56,247 nt of DNA from positions 39,988 through 96,234 of the forward strand of contig JAHEJN010000003.1 in the NCBI GenBank assembly GCA_024638845.1, in the 5' to 3' direction. Made by a program: the position numbers and the translations under genes. Position 1 is the stretch's first letter; the number at the start of each line of letters is the position of its first letter. The notes beneath the pieces are model-generated. The model saw only the letters and a list, made by a program, of their open reading frames with translations, was not told the origin of the DNA and did not search any database. The stretch is from Acidimicrobiales bacterium. GTDB taxonomy: Bacteria; Actinomycetota; Acidimicrobiia; Acidimicrobiales; JAHEJN01. Positions 7,372-16,798 of the stretch are shown piece after piece.

Positions 7372-8922
7372 ATGATCTCCAGCCCGTTTCCCGACATCGA
7401 GATCCCCGACACCGCCCTCACCCCGTACGTCCTGCGCAAGGCCGACGAGCTCGGTGACGCGCCGGCCCTGGTCGATGGACCGACCGGTCGCACCATCACC
7501 TATGCCGGCCTGCTCGAGGCGACCAAGCTCACCGCGGGCGGCCTCCGAGCCCGGGGCTTCGAGAAGGGCGACGTGGTGGGCGTGATGTCGCCGAACATCC
7601 CCGAGTACGCCGTGGCGTTCCACGGTGCGGCCTGGGCCGGCGGCGCGGCCACGACCATCAACCCCACCTACACCGCCGAGGAGGTCCACCACCAGCTCCT
7701 CGACTCCGGCGCCACAATCCTGATCACCGTGTCGATGTTCCTCGCCACGGCCAAGGAGGCGGCCGAGGGCACGAATGTGAAGGAGATCTTCGTGTTCGAC
7801 GACGCCGAGGGAGCCACGTCGGCCCTCGAGCTCCTGGCCGGGCCTCGCCTCGACGAGCAGGTCCCGGTCGACGCGGCCGAAGACCTGGTGGTGTTGCCGT
7901 ACTCGTCGGGCACCACGGGCCGCTCGAAGGGCGTGGTGCTCACCCACCGCAACTGCGTGGCCAACCTCATCCAGACCGCCGAGAGCTGCATCGAGTTGAC
8001 CGGCGACGATTCCTTCGTCGCCGTTCTGCCGTTCTTCCACATCTACGGGATGCAGGTGCTGATGAACCTCGGTCTGGCCAACGGGGCGACCGTCATCACC
8101 ATGCCGCGGTTCGACCTGGCGCAGTTCCTCCAGCTCAACCAGGACCACGAGTGCACGTGGGCGTTCGTGGTCCCGCCGATCGTGTTGGCCCTGGCCCAGC
8201 ATCCGATCGTCGACGACTACGACCTGTCCGCGTTGCGTCGTCTCTTCTCGGGCGCGGCGCCGTTGGGTGCCGAGATCTCCAGCCAGGCCGAGAAGCGCAT
8301 CGGCGCCGACGTTGTGCAGGGTTACGGCATGACCGAGCTGAGCCCGGTGAGCCATGCCTTCCCCGAGGTGCTGGTCGACAAGCCCGGATCGGTCGGTCTC
8401 ACCATCGCCAGCACGGAGTGCCGCATCGTCGACGAGGACACCGGGACCGATGTGGCCACCGGCGGGCGGGGCGAGCTCTGGGTGCGGGGACCGCAGGTGA
8501 TGAAGGGCTACCTCAACAACCCCGCGGCCACGGCGGAGACCATCGACCGTGACGGCTGGCTGCACACCGGCGACGTGGCCGTGGTCGATGACGACGGCTA
8601 CTTCTGGATCGTCGACCGGCTCAAGGAGCTCATCAAGTACAAGGGGTTCCAGGTGCCACCGGCCGAGCTGGAGGCCCTGTTGATCACCCACGCCGAGATC
8701 GTCGACTGTGCGGTCATCGGCGTGCCCGACGACGAGGCCGGTGAGCTGCCGAAGGCATTCGTCGTCAAGGCGCCGGACACCGAGCTCACCGACGACGACG
8801 TGAAGTCGTTCGTGATGGGCCACGTGGCGCACTACAAGCAGATCCAGCTCGTGGAGTTCATCGACGAGATCCCCAAGTCGGCCAGCGGCAAGATCCTGCG
8901 GCGCTTCCTGCGCGACCGATGA
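7372..8922 (+). CDS. 4-coumarate-CoA ligase-like acyl/aryl-CoA synthetase
   Basis: A 516-residue ANL-superfamily adenylating enzyme that activates a carboxylate with ATP and joins it to CoA. It has the phosphate-binding loop YSSGTTGRSKG starting at residue 177, YGMTE, GWLHTGD, the hinge region DRLKELIKYKG, and the C-terminal catalytic Lys507 in SASGKILRR. The pattern YGMTELSP and length are typical of the 4CL group; substrate is not predictable. ATG 7372 has GAGGA 5 nt upstream; an alternative ATG at 7333 lacks this. The stop overlaps the next gene (ATGA). Confidence 0.92.
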   Translation: MISSPFPDIEIPDTALTPYVLRKADELGDAPALVDGPTGRTITYAGLLEATKLTAGGLRARGFEKGDVVGVMSPNIPEYAVAFHGAAWAGGAATTINPTYTAEEVHHQLLDSGATILITVSMFLATAKEAAEGTNVKEIFVFDDAEGATSALELLAGPRLDEQVPVDAAEDLVVLPYSSGTTGRSKGVVLTHRNCVANLIQTAESCIELTGDDSFVAVLPFFHIYGMQVLMNLGLANGATVITMPRFDLAQFLQLNQDHECTWAFVVPPIVLALAQHPIVDDYDLSALRRLFSGAAPLGAEISSQAEKRIGADVVQGYGMTELSPVSHAFPEVLVDKPGSVGLTIASTECRIVDEDTGTDVATGGRGELWVRGPQVMKGYLNNPAATAETIDRDGWLHTGDVAVVDDDGYFWIVDRLKELIKYKGFQVPPAELEALLITHAEIVDCAVIGVPDDEAGELPKAFVVKAPDTELTDDDVKSFVMGHVAHYKQIQLVEFIDEIPKSASGKILRRFLRDR

Positions 8923-10010
8923 TCGCCCGCCGACTCGGCGCCGTCCTCTTCGGCGCCTCCCTGGTGATCGGCGCGTGCGCGCGCGCCGACGACCCCGTCG
9001 ATGCTGCCGCCGTCGGTGCTGCCGCCGTCGGTGCCGACGAGCCCACCGCACCAACATCGACGACCGCTCCCGAACCGGCCGACGAGCCCGATCCCACCGC
9101 CACCGCCGAACCCGAACCCCCGCCCGTAGAGGAAGGATCGTGCGCGTCGGTCCCCACCGGCGCGACCGACACCACGCTGACTGCGAGCGGGAACGCCTAC
9201 GACGTGCGGGTGTTCGTGCCGTCGACCTTCGACGGCCAGGCACCGGTGCCGGTCGTGCTCGACTGGCACGGGCTCGGCTCCAACGGCACCGAGCAGCGCT
9301 TGCTCAGCGGCTACGAAGAACTGGCCGAGGCCGAGGGCTTCATCGTGGTTCACCCGACCGGCCTCCTCGACGACATCGGACTGGCGTCGTGGCAACTCTT
9401 CGCCGAGCCCGACAGCGGCCGCGACGACCTCGCGTTCGCCGACCTCCTCATCGACGAGCTGGTGGCCAACTGGTGCGCCGACCCTGCCCGCATCTACTCC
9501 ACCGGCATGTCCAACGGTGGCTTCTTCACCGCCCGCCTGGTGTGCGAACGAGCCGATCGGCTGGCGGCGGCGGTATCGGTCGCCGGCACCTATCACCCGC
9601 CCGACTGCACACCGACGCGGCCGGTTCCCTACATCGCCTACCACGGCACCGCCGACATCATCGTGCCCTTCGCCGGCGGCGAGTCAGCTCTGCTCCCCGA
9701 CGACGCCGATCCGTCCCAGCTCGGGTTCTTCGACCAGGTGATGCCCGCCGAGTTCGCCGAGTTCGCCGAGGACGCCGACTGTCGCGCCGACCCGACCATG
9801 ACCGATGTGTCCGACGAGGTGATTCGCTACGACTACACCGGGTGCGCCGACGACGCGCCGATGAGCTTCTTCGAGGTCACCGGCGGGGGCCACACCTGGC
9901 CCAGCTCGCCGATCGCCGATGTGCTCGGTGACTCCCTCGGCTACTTCACCCTCGACGTCGACGCCACCGTCGACGGGTGGGCGTTCATGGAAGCGCAGTC
10001 GCTGAGCTGA
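8919..10010 (+). CDS. Secreted lipoprotein esterase, PHB-depolymerase/feruloyl-esterase-like (LpqC family)
   Basis: A 363-residue exported alpha/beta hydrolase. The N-terminus is a lipoprotein signal ending LVIGAC (Cys20), followed by a low-complexity Ala/Thr/Pro/Glu linker to about residue 72 that contains a 15-bp tandem repeat. The catalytic domain has the oxyanion strand DWHGLGSNG, nucleophile motif GMSNG (Ser198) and the terminal catalytic His325 in GGGHTWP. The family hydrolyses ester bonds in polyesters or plant phenolic esters. Coupling to a coumarate-CoA-ligase-like gene by ATGA overlap suggests release of an aromatic or fatty acid outside the cell, then activation inside (inference). 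Confidence 0.88.
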   Translation: MIARRLGAVLFGASLVIGACARADDPVDAAAVGAAAVGADEPTAPTSTTAPEPADEPDPTATAEPEPPPVEEGSCASVPTGATDTTLTASGNAYDVRVFVPSTFDGQAPVPVVLDWHGLGSNGTEQRLLSGYEELAEAEGFIVVHPTGLLDDIGLASWQLFAEPDSGRDDLAFADLLIDELVANWCADPARIYSTGMSNGGFFTARLVCERADRLAAAVSVAGTYHPPDCTPTRPVPYIAYHGTADIIVPFAGGESALLPDDADPSQLGFFDQVMPAEFAEFAEDADCRADPTMTDVSDEVIRYDYTGCADDAPMSFFEVTGGGHTWPSSPIADVLGDSLGYFTLDVDATVDGWAFMEAQSLS

Positions 10011-10140
10011 GCGTCGCCCGCCGAAATTGGACACACAAGTGAGTTTGTGAAACGTTCAGGATCCGGCGCTCGGGGAATGAGGGCCGGTCGTGGGGAGCGC
10101 GATGGGCGCTCACTCGTTCAATCTTATTTTGGGGGCAGTC

Positions 10141-10770
10141 ATGCAGATCTTCAGCCGAACGCTCGGGACAATGGGACCACAGGACGAGATCATGGCCTGG
10201 GCTACAGACATGACGGCCTACGCCTCCGAGAAGTCGGGCAACGAGGTCGCGCTCTGGGTACCCCTCTTCGGTTGGCCGGTCGGCACTCTCGGGTGGAGCA
10301 TGCGGGTCGACGGACTGGCCGGCATGCAAGCGGCGTTCGCGCCCATGACCGAGGACCCCGGCTACTTCGCCAAGGTCGCCGAAGCTCGTGAGTGGGTGAA
10401 CTCGCCGGCCGAGGATCGCCTGGTCACGTCACTCACCGGTGAGCTCGGCGATCCCCCACCGGTCGGATCGATGGTCACGATCACCAGCGCCGTCATGGCC
10501 GGCGGGCGCTACGGCGAGGCCATTGCCTGGGGCCTCGAGGTGTCCGCCCACGTCAGCGAGCTCACCGGGATTCCGACGATCTTCGGCGCCGAGGAGTTCG
10601 GCACCTTCGGTGCTGTCCAGTGGATCGGTGGGACGCCGGATGCGGCGAGTGCCGATGCGGCGCGTGAGGCGATGAACGCCGACGAGAAGTACCTGGGGAT
10701 GTTGTCGTCGGTGGGTGATCTGTTCCTGCCGGGGTCGGGCCATCGCTCGCTGCTCACCCGCGTCGCCTGA
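10141..10770 (+). CDS. Unknown protein made of two repeated ferredoxin-like/ABM-type halves
   Basis: I do not recognise this 209-residue protein by name. Its two halves resemble each other. IMAWATDMTAYASEKSG in the first matches AIAWGLEVSAHVSELTG in the second, and each is followed by a short strand, a loop, and a helix-rich end (DPGYFAKVAEAREWV versus DEKYLGMLSSVGDLF). This is the layout of tandem dimeric alpha/beta-barrel domains (NIPSNAP/ABM style). No signal peptide or catalytic motif is evident. ATG 10141 is preferred over 10090 because GGGGG precedes it, after an AT-rich patch TCTTATTTT that may be the promoter. It is transcribed alone. Confidence 0.8.
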   Translation: MQIFSRTLGTMGPQDEIMAWATDMTAYASEKSGNEVALWVPLFGWPVGTLGWSMRVDGLAGMQAAFAPMTEDPGYFAKVAEAREWVNSPAEDRLVTSLTGELGDPPPVGSMVTITSAVMAGGRYGEAIAWGLEVSAHVSELTGIPTIFGAEEFGTFGAVQWIGGTPDAASADAAREAMNADEKYLGMLSSVGDLFLPGSGHRSLLTRVA

Positions 10771-10780
10771 GCGAATACCC

Positions 10781-11347
10781 TCAGTAGTCGAGGCCCTTCT
10801 TGGCGGCGATGCCGCGGTCGTAGGCGTGCTTGACGTTGCGCATCTCGGTGACCGTGTCGGCCACCTCGATGAGCGCGTCGGGTGCGTCGCGCCCGGTGAT
10901 GATCACCGACGTGTGGCTCGGCCGGTCGGCCAGCACGGCGATCACCTCGGCCACGTCGACCCAACCCCACGTGAGCAGGTACGTGAGCTCGTCGAGGATC
11001 ACCAACCGATGGTCACCGCTCCCGATCACCGCCCGGGCCTCGGCCCATGCCTCGGCGGCAATGCGCCGATCGTGGTCGAGATCGTCGCTGTCCCAGGTGA
11101 AACCGGTGCCCAGCGCCCGCCAGTGCACCCCGAGCTTGCGACCCAACGCCTCCTCGCCCACCTTCCAGTCGCCCGCCTTGATGAACTGGAGCACCGCCAC
11201 CGACCAGCCCTGGGCCAGCGCCCGCAGCATGGTGCCGAAGGCTGCAGTCGACTTCCCCTTGCCGTCGCCGGTGTTCACCAGCACGAGCGAGTCGGTCGTG
11301 GCCAGCCCGTCGCGGCGAGGATCGTCGGTGGGGGGAAGATCGGTCAT
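10781..11347 (-). CDS. cobO: Cob(I)yrinic acid a,c-diamide adenosyltransferase
   Basis: A 188-residue CobO/BtuR-type corrinoid adenosyltransferase. It transfers the adenosyl group of ATP to cobalt, forming the coenzyme form of B12. The P-loop variant GDGKGKS (27-33) is diagnostic, with LQFIKAGDW and the family motifs VILDELTYLL and ITGRDAPDALIEVAD. It is last in a riboswitch-controlled uptake operon (btuF-btuC-btuD-cobO); its ATG overlaps the btuD stop. The context points to salvage: imported corrinoid is adenosylated at once. Confidence 0.95.
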   Translation of the reverse strand: MTDLPPTDDPRRDGLATTDSLVLVNTGDGKGKSTAAFGTMLRALAQGWSVAVLQFIKAGDWKVGEEALGRKLGVHWRALGTGFTWDSDDLDHDRRIAAEAWAEARAVIGSGDHRLVILDELTYLLTWGWVDVAEVIAVLADRPSHTSVIITGRDAPDALIEVADTVTEMRNVKHAYDRGIAAKKGLDY

Positions 11348-12123
11348 GGGGTCTCCGTTCGGCGAAGGGGGACGACGAGGTGACGCCCGTCGTGCACGAT
11401 CACATCGACGCTGGCACCGTAGTGGCGGCTGATCAGACCCGGATCGAGCACCTCGGCCGGGCTTCCACCGGCCACGACCCGACCGCCTGCCATCAAGACC
11501 ATGTGGTCCGCGTGCTCGCCGGCCAGGCCGAGGTCGTGCATCGTCGCGATCACGGTCACCCCGTTGCGGCGGCGCAGGTCGTCGACCGCCTCGAGCACCT
11601 CGACCTGGTGACCGAGATCGAGTGCGGTCGTCGGCTCGTCGAGGATCAGGGTGCTCGCTCGCTGCACGAGCGCCCGCGCCACCAACGCGAGCTGACGCTC
11701 ACCCCCCGACAGCGACGACACCCATCGTCGGGCGAGATCGGCCAAGCCGAACTGGGCCAACGCAGCCCGGGCCTCGGCGGCCTCGGCCCCGCCCGGCCAG
11801 GCGCCCCGTGCGAGCCGGGGGTTCACGCCGAGCAGCACGTAGTCGAGCACGCGCATGCCCTCGGGAATAGCCGGTGACTGCGGAAGATACGCCAGCCGCT
11901 GGGCCCGCTGCCGGCGGCTCATGTCGTGCGCATCGTGACCGTCGATGGCGATCGAGCCGCCGTGGGGCACGAGGCCCAGCAGGGCGCGCAACAGCGTCGA
12001 CTTACCGGCGCCGTTGGGTCCGATGATCGACAGCCACCCGCCGGCATCGACCCGGAGATCGACGCCCTCGACGACGCGTCGGTCGCCGAGCTCGACGGTC
12101 ACGTCGCGGGCGACCACGCTCAT
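11344..12123 (-). CDS. btuD: Vitamin B12 ABC transporter, ATP-binding protein
   Basis: A 259-residue ABC ATPase of the FecE/BtuD type. Walker A is GPNGAGKST (35-43), the signature is SLSGGERQ, Walker B is LILDEPTTALD and the switch His is in TMHDLG. It powers the BtuC permease at the membrane. Start ATG 12123 overlaps the permease stop by 4 nt, and its own stop overlaps the cobO start. The cobalamin riboswitch and cobO identify the substrate as a corrinoid rather than iron-siderophore, which the family alone could not decide. Confidence 0.92.
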   Translation of the reverse strand: MSVVARDVTVELGDRRVVEGVDLRVDAGGWLSIIGPNGAGKSTLLRALLGLVPHGGSIAIDGHDAHDMSRRQRAQRLAYLPQSPAIPEGMRVLDYVLLGVNPRLARGAWPGGAEAAEARAALAQFGLADLARRWVSSLSGGERQLALVARALVQRASTLILDEPTTALDLGHQVEVLEAVDDLRRRNGVTVIATMHDLGLAGEHADHMVLMAGGRVVAGGSPAEVLDPGLISRHYGASVDVIVHDGRHLVVPLRRTETP

Positions 12124-13169
12124 GGCTGCACCCGAGTGGTCGTGCGCAAGACGACCAGGAAGAACGGAGCGCCGACGAAGGCGGTGACCACGCCGATGGG
12201 CAGCTCGGCCGGCTGCTCCACCGTGCGCGCGACGAGATCGGCCAGGGCCAGGAAGGCGGCCCCGAACAGCAGCGACAGCGGCAGCACCACCCGGTTGCTG
12301 GCCCCGACGACCAGGCGGATGCCGTGGGGCACGATCAGCCCGACGAAGCCGATGAGGCCACTGACCGCTACCGCGGCGGCAGCCGACAACGACGCGGCCA
12401 GCACCACCACAGTGCGAACGCGACGTGGATCGAGCCCGAGGGACTGGGCTTCGTCGTCGCCGACCGACAAGACGTCGAGAGCCCGACGGTGCCACAGCAT
12501 CACCGCCGACGACACGAGTGCGTAGGGCACCACGGCCAGCACCTCGCTCCATCCGTCGGTGCTCAGTCGACCGAGGATCCACGAGTACACCTGACGCAGC
12601 ACCTCGGCATCACGCTGCACCAGATACGTCTGCGCGGCGGTGAAGAAGCTGGCCACCGCGACACCGGCGAGCAACAGCGTGACCGGGGCGCTTCCCCGTC
12701 GGCCGACACCACCGATGGCGAAGGTGAGACCGATGGCCGACAACGCACCGGCGAAGGCGAGCAGCGGGACGGCGTCGAACACCCCGACCGCGTCGCCGGC
12801 ATCGGCGACGAAGCCGATGGTCGCACCCATACCGGCCCCGGCGGCGATCCCGAGCAGGTACGGATCGGCCAGCGGGTTCCGGAACGCGGCCTGATAGCTC
12901 GCTCCCGAGATGGCGAGCATCGACCCGACGACGAGACCGAGCACCACACGCGGGAAACGGATCTCCCACACGATGTCGGCTTGGATCGGTGTGAGGCCCG
13001 AGTCGACACTGATACCAGGGACGTGGTCGAGCAGCTCGAGCAGCACCTGGTCGAGGGGCAACGACACCGGCCCGAGACCGACGCCGAGGACGGTTGCGGT
13101 GATCACCGCCGCGACGCCGGCGGCAAGCCAGCCGGCTCGCAGTCGCACGGGCGCAGCGGTCGTGATCAT
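12120..13169 (-). CDS. btuC: Vitamin B12 ABC transporter, permease (FecCD family)
   Basis: A 349-residue polytopic membrane protein with about 10 hydrophobic segments. It shows the FecCD hallmarks RFPRVVLGLVVGSMLAISGASYQAAFRNPLADPYLLG near residue 75, and GLIGFVGLIVPHGIR, the cytoplasmic coupling-helix region. It forms the corrinoid channel with BtuD. ATG 13169 overlaps the btuF stop (ATGA). Function is assigned from family plus operon. Confidence 0.92.
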   Translation of the reverse strand: MITTAAPVRLRAGWLAAGVAAVITATVLGVGLGPVSLPLDQVLLELLDHVPGISVDSGLTPIQADIVWEIRFPRVVLGLVVGSMLAISGASYQAAFRNPLADPYLLGIAAGAGMGATIGFVADAGDAVGVFDAVPLLAFAGALSAIGLTFAIGGVGRRGSAPVTLLLAGVAVASFFTAAQTYLVQRDAEVLRQVYSWILGRLSTDGWSEVLAVVPYALVSSAVMLWHRRALDVLSVGDDEAQSLGLDPRRVRTVVVLAASLSAAAAVAVSGLIGFVGLIVPHGIRLVVGASNRVVLPLSLLFGAAFLALADLVARTVEQPAELPIGVVTAFVGAPFFLVVLRTTTRVQP

Positions 13170-14083
13170 TCGACCGGAACCCCACGCAGAGCCCCGACGA
13201 TGTCGGCGAAGAAGTCGACGATCCGCGGCCCCCAACGCGACGCCGTGTCGGAGTCGAGCGCCACGACGTTGCCGTTCTGCACCGCTGTGAGCTGGTCCCA
13301 ACCCGGACGGGCCGCGACCGTGTCGACGCTCTCCCCGTAGGCCGTGTCGGCCAGGAAGATGAAATCGGGATCGGCCTCGAGCACGAACTCCTCCGAGAGC
13401 TGGGGATACCCGAAGCCGTCGCGATCGGCGGGGTCGGCGATGCTCTGCATTCCGGCCAGGCCGTAGATCTCACCGATGAACGACGTGGAGGTGGCCGTGT
13501 AGAAGGTGTTGTCGATCTCGTGGAAGTAGGTGGGCGCGACGACCGGATCGGGAAGATCGGCCGCCAACGCCGCCAGGTCGGACCGCATGCCGGCCACCAA
13601 CGCCGCCGCTTCTCCCCCGTGCCCGGTGGCCACGCCGACCTGCTCGATCTGGCGGTAGGCCTCATCGAGGTTCGCGGCGCCGGCGTGCAGGATGGTCGGG
13701 ATACCCAGAGTGTCGAGGCCGGCGACCAGGTCACCCGGATCGAAGCTGGTGAAGACCAGATCGGGCTCGAACGCAACGATGGCCTCGACGTTGGGCTCGA
13801 AGCTGCTGAGGTCGGTCACGGGAGCCTCGGGGGGATACGTGCTCTGCGAATCGACGGCGATCACCTGCTCGCCGGCGCCCAGGGCGAACAGCACCTCGGT
13901 GCTCACCGTCGACAACGACACGATGCGGACAGGCTGGGCCTCGATGCGCGCTCCGGCCACCTCGACGGGGAAGGTCGCGTCGTCGACCGGCGCGACGGGA
14001 GCCGACTCGGGGAACGGGCTGTCGCTGCCACAGGCTGCGACGACGATGGTCACGGCGACGACGACCGAGAGCGTTCTGATCAC
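13166..14083 (-). CDS. btuF: Cobalamin-binding lipoprotein of ABC transporter
   Basis: A 305-residue substrate-binding protein with a lipoprotein signal ending VVAAC (Cys18). The periplasmic-binding-protein type III fold is shown by RIVSLSTVSTEVLFALGAGEQVIAVD and VEAIVAFEPDLVF, and ends with WGPRIVDFFADI. It captures corrinoid outside the membrane for BtuCD. GTG 14083 is fixed by AGGAGG located 6 nt upstream. It is the first gene of the operon and lies directly behind the cobalamin riboswitch. Confidence 0.92.
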   Translation of the reverse strand: MIRTLSVVVAVTIVVAACGSDSPFPESAPVAPVDDATFPVEVAGARIEAQPVRIVSLSTVSTEVLFALGAGEQVIAVDSQSTYPPEAPVTDLSSFEPNVEAIVAFEPDLVFTSFDPGDLVAGLDTLGIPTILHAGAANLDEAYRQIEQVGVATGHGGEAAALVAGMRSDLAALAADLPDPVVAPTYFHEIDNTFYTATSTSFIGEIYGLAGMQSIADPADRDGFGYPQLSEEFVLEADPDFIFLADTAYGESVDTVAARPGWDQLTAVQNGNVVALDSDTASRWGPRIVDFFADIVGALRGVPVE

Positions 14084-14164
14084 GGGGTTCCTCCTGGAGT
14101 CGAGTGCACGCTCGGTCGGCAGGTGGATCCTGTCGAACCCAGCCCTTCCTCGAGGGCACGACGG

Positions 14165-14300
14165 TTCGTCGACGGCATGCGCTCGACCGGACTCGCCGAC
14201 TCCCACTTCTGGGGACGGACAACCGTTGCGGGACAGTGCCGGGATCTCACCGGACTTCGGAACACGCCGTTGTGACGTGCCCGGATGGTACCCGCTGAGC
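14165..14300 (-). ncRNA. Cobalamin (B12) riboswitch
   Basis: The minus-strand leader of btuF carries the cobalamin riboswitch core. AAGTCCGGTGAGATCCCGG is followed by the B12-box sequence GCACTGTCCCGCAACGGT (14222-14239), then GAGTCGGCGAGTCCGG and a closing arm ending in GCATGCC; GGTACC lies at the 5' side. The order and spacing match the class. It should repress btuF-C-D-cobO when adenosylcobalamin is abundant. End positions are approximate. Confidence 0.9.
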
Positions 14301-14312
14301 CACACTGAGCAC

Positions 14313-15200
14313 GTGCCTACCACCCCGCTCGACGCCGTGCGTGCGGCCATTGCCGGCCGCACCCGCCGCATCATCGCCGGCGACGGCGGCCCGCCACCCG
14401 ACCTGTTCGTGCCCGGCGATCCAGGTCTGTTCGGGCCCGAGAGCGCCGCCTGGCAGGTGCATTCGGACATCTCCATCCTGATCGGCGGTGTCCGGGCGTT
14501 GTTGCTCCAGACGCTGCATCCCCTCGCCATGGCGGGCGTGGCCGACCACAGCGACTACCGCACCGACCCTCTCGGTCGGCTCCACCGAACCGCCGGCTTC
14601 CTCGGGCGCACGGTCTTCGGCTCGACACCCGTCGCCCACGCGGCCCTCGCCCGGGTGCGGGCCATCCACGATCACGTCGAGGGGGTCGCGCCCGACGGGC
14701 GGCCGTATCGGGCCTCCGACCCGCATCTGCTGGGCTGGGTCCATGCCACCGAGGTGCAGAGCTTCCTGGTGGCCCATCAGCGCTACGGAAGCGAGCCGAT
14801 CGAATCCGACGACGCCGACCGGTACGTCGCCGAGATGGCCCAGATCGGCCTGGGCCTCGGCATGATCGAGGCGCCCCGGACCGTCGCCGGACTGCAGGCC
14901 GCGATCGACGGATACGGGCCCGAGCTCGCCTCGACCCGTCAGAGCCGGGCCGCGGTCCGTTTCCTCCTGAATCCTCCCCTCCCGCTCGCGGCTCGTCCCG
15001 CCTATGCGGTGCTCCTGGCCGCGGCTGCCGGTCTGTTGCCCTCGTCGACGAGGCGCATGCTCGGACTCCCACTGCTGCCGCTGAGCGAACCGCTGCTCAT
15101 ACGCCCGGCCGCCACCGCCATCGTCCGGACGCTCGGCTGGGCCCTCGGCACGTCGCCGGCACGGAAGGCAGCCGTCGAGCGGGGGGCGGCGACGGGCTAA
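14313..15200 (+). CDS. DUF2236 / MpaB-like oxygenase family protein
   Basis: A 295-residue protein of the DUF2236 family (related to latex-clearing protein and the MpaB oxygenases). Typical elements are LLQTLHPLAMAGVADHSDYRTDPLGRLHRTAGFL near residue 65, with several conserved His, and HLLGWVHATEVQSFLVAHQRYG. Members bind haem; most actinobacterial copies are uncharacterised. No signal peptide is seen. GTG 14313 is chosen because it lies just past the divergent riboswitch region and the family N-terminus matches. Confidence 0.85.
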   Translation: MPTTPLDAVRAAIAGRTRRIIAGDGGPPPDLFVPGDPGLFGPESAAWQVHSDISILIGGVRALLLQTLHPLAMAGVADHSDYRTDPLGRLHRTAGFLGRTVFGSTPVAHAALARVRAIHDHVEGVAPDGRPYRASDPHLLGWVHATEVQSFLVAHQRYGSEPIESDDADRYVAEMAQIGLGLGMIEAPRTVAGLQAAIDGYGPELASTRQSRAAVRFLLNPPLPLAARPAYAVLLAAAAGLLPSSTRRMLGLPLLPLSEPLLIRPAATAIVRTLGWALGTSPARKAAVERGAATG

Positions 15201-15211
15201 CGTCGCCCGCC

Positions 15212-15463
15212 ATGGAGATCGCCGAGTTCCAACAGCTCATGGAGACCCTCTACGGTGCCGCCGACCGGGAGCGCGGTATTCCGGCCACGGTTGCCTGGCT
15301 GTGCGAGGAGCTCGGTGAGCTCGCCCAGGCCGTACGCAAGGGCAGCGTCGAGCAGCAACACCACGAGCTGGGTGATGTGCTCGCCTGGCTGGCCTCGTTG
15401 GCCAACCAGCTCGATCTCTCGCTCGACGACGCCGCCCGCCGGTACGTCACCGACCCACCGTGA
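15212..15463 (+). CDS. Short MazG-like nucleotide pyrophosphohydrolase
   Basis: An 83-residue all-helical protein with the MazG metal-binding pattern ExxE...ExxD: WLCEELGELAQAV and HELGDVLAWLASLAN. MazG enzymes hydrolyse (d)NTPs to monophosphate. Many similar short proteins end with a Cys-rich tail that is absent here; the product stops at YVTDPP. It follows the DUF2236 gene by 11 nt on the same strand. Confidence 0.85.
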   Translation: MEIAEFQQLMETLYGAADRERGIPATVAWLCEELGELAQAVRKGSVEQQHHELGDVLAWLASLANQLDLSLDDAARRYVTDPP

Positions 15464-15482
15464 GCCGGGTTTCGGGGTCTGC

Positions 15483-16798
15483 TCAGCGCTCGACGATCTC
15501 GACCGAGGTGATGGTCACGCCACGACTCGGACCGCCACCGAGCCCGCTGGCGGGGTCGTCGGCATGCAGCCCGAGGATCGTCTCGAGGACGTCGAGACCC
15601 TCGACGGTCCTGCCGAAGTTCAGGTAGGTGCCCTGCGAGTCGAGGAACGACGTGTTCGGACCGGCGGCGAAGAAGAACTGCGCGCCCGATGAATCGGGGC
15701 CCTGGGACCGGGCCATGACCAGATCGCCGGGCAGGTACGTGTACGGGCCGGCGAGCTGCCCCGTCTCCTCGTCGAGCACGAAGTCGCCCTCGTCGGTGAT
15801 GGTGTAACCCGGCCCGGGGTCACCGGGCGCATTCGTGGTCGGCGAGCCGCCCTGGATGATGTCGATCGACGGATCGGTCCGGAACAGCGCCGTACCGTCG
15901 TAGTAGCCGTAGCGGGACAGCACCACGAAGTTGTTGACCGTCTCGGGGGTGTTCTCGGTGTCCAGCTCGACCCGGATCACGCCTTCCGATGTCGTGAACA
16001 CGGCGTCGTAGGCCACACCGGGTTCGAGACACATGGGCGGAGCCTGCTCGAACACCGTGGTGCGCTCGGCGTCGGGTCCGGGGCACGGGGTCTCACCCGT
16101 GATGGTCGCGCCGGGTGCGGGCGGGTCGACCACGGCGACGGTGAAGCCGTCGGGCAGGACCGGCCGATCGGCGGGATCGACGTCGGAGAGCGAGGCCAGA
16201 TTGCCGATGGTCGGCGGGAGCGGGATTTCGGCACCTTCGGGCAGGTAGGCGATCGTGTACACCTCGAGGTCGTTGGCGAAGGATACGTCGGCCAGACCCT
16301 CGGTGAAGATCTCGGCACCCGCGTCGATGTCGTCGAGCTGCCACCGCGCCACCTGCAAGACGGTCGGTTCGCCGTTGCAGTCGAAACCCTCGGCCACGGC
16401 GTCGCCACCGGCAACGGAGATCATGTCGTCGGAGATCTCGAGGCCGACCGCCTCGAAGAAGAGACCGAGCGTGGCGTTGGGTCCCGAGAACTCCGGGGAG
16501 AACGGCTGGACGTGAATGATGCCGTCGGCCAGCGAGAACACACCACTGGGGTTGTCGGTGGTGGTGAAGGGCTGGACGAATCCTTCACCGGTCTCGTCAC
16601 AGATGAAGAGGCCGTATGGCGCGTGCCAGTGGTCGGCGGTGGTCGGCGGTGGACCGGTGGGAGCCGCCGGCTCGGGCGTCGACTCCTCGGTGACGGCTGC
16701 GTCGGGCTCCTCGCTGCCGTCGCTGCCGCAGGCACCAGCGAGGAGCGCGATCGCCACGACGAGCGCGGCAAGGACACGGGTCGATCGAGGAGAAGGCA

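Noticed and set aside
7114-9243. Long minus-strand open frame (709 codons) opposite the CoA ligase gene
   Set aside because: Shadow frame: no start signal, no family match, and the plus-strand gene has a full set of ANL motifs.
15212-15500. Possible selenocysteine readthrough at the TGA ending the MazG-like gene
   Set aside because: Similar proteins have a Cys-rich tail at this end, but the codons after the TGA encode AGFRGLLSA with no Cys pattern, and no hairpin with a suitable loop follows.
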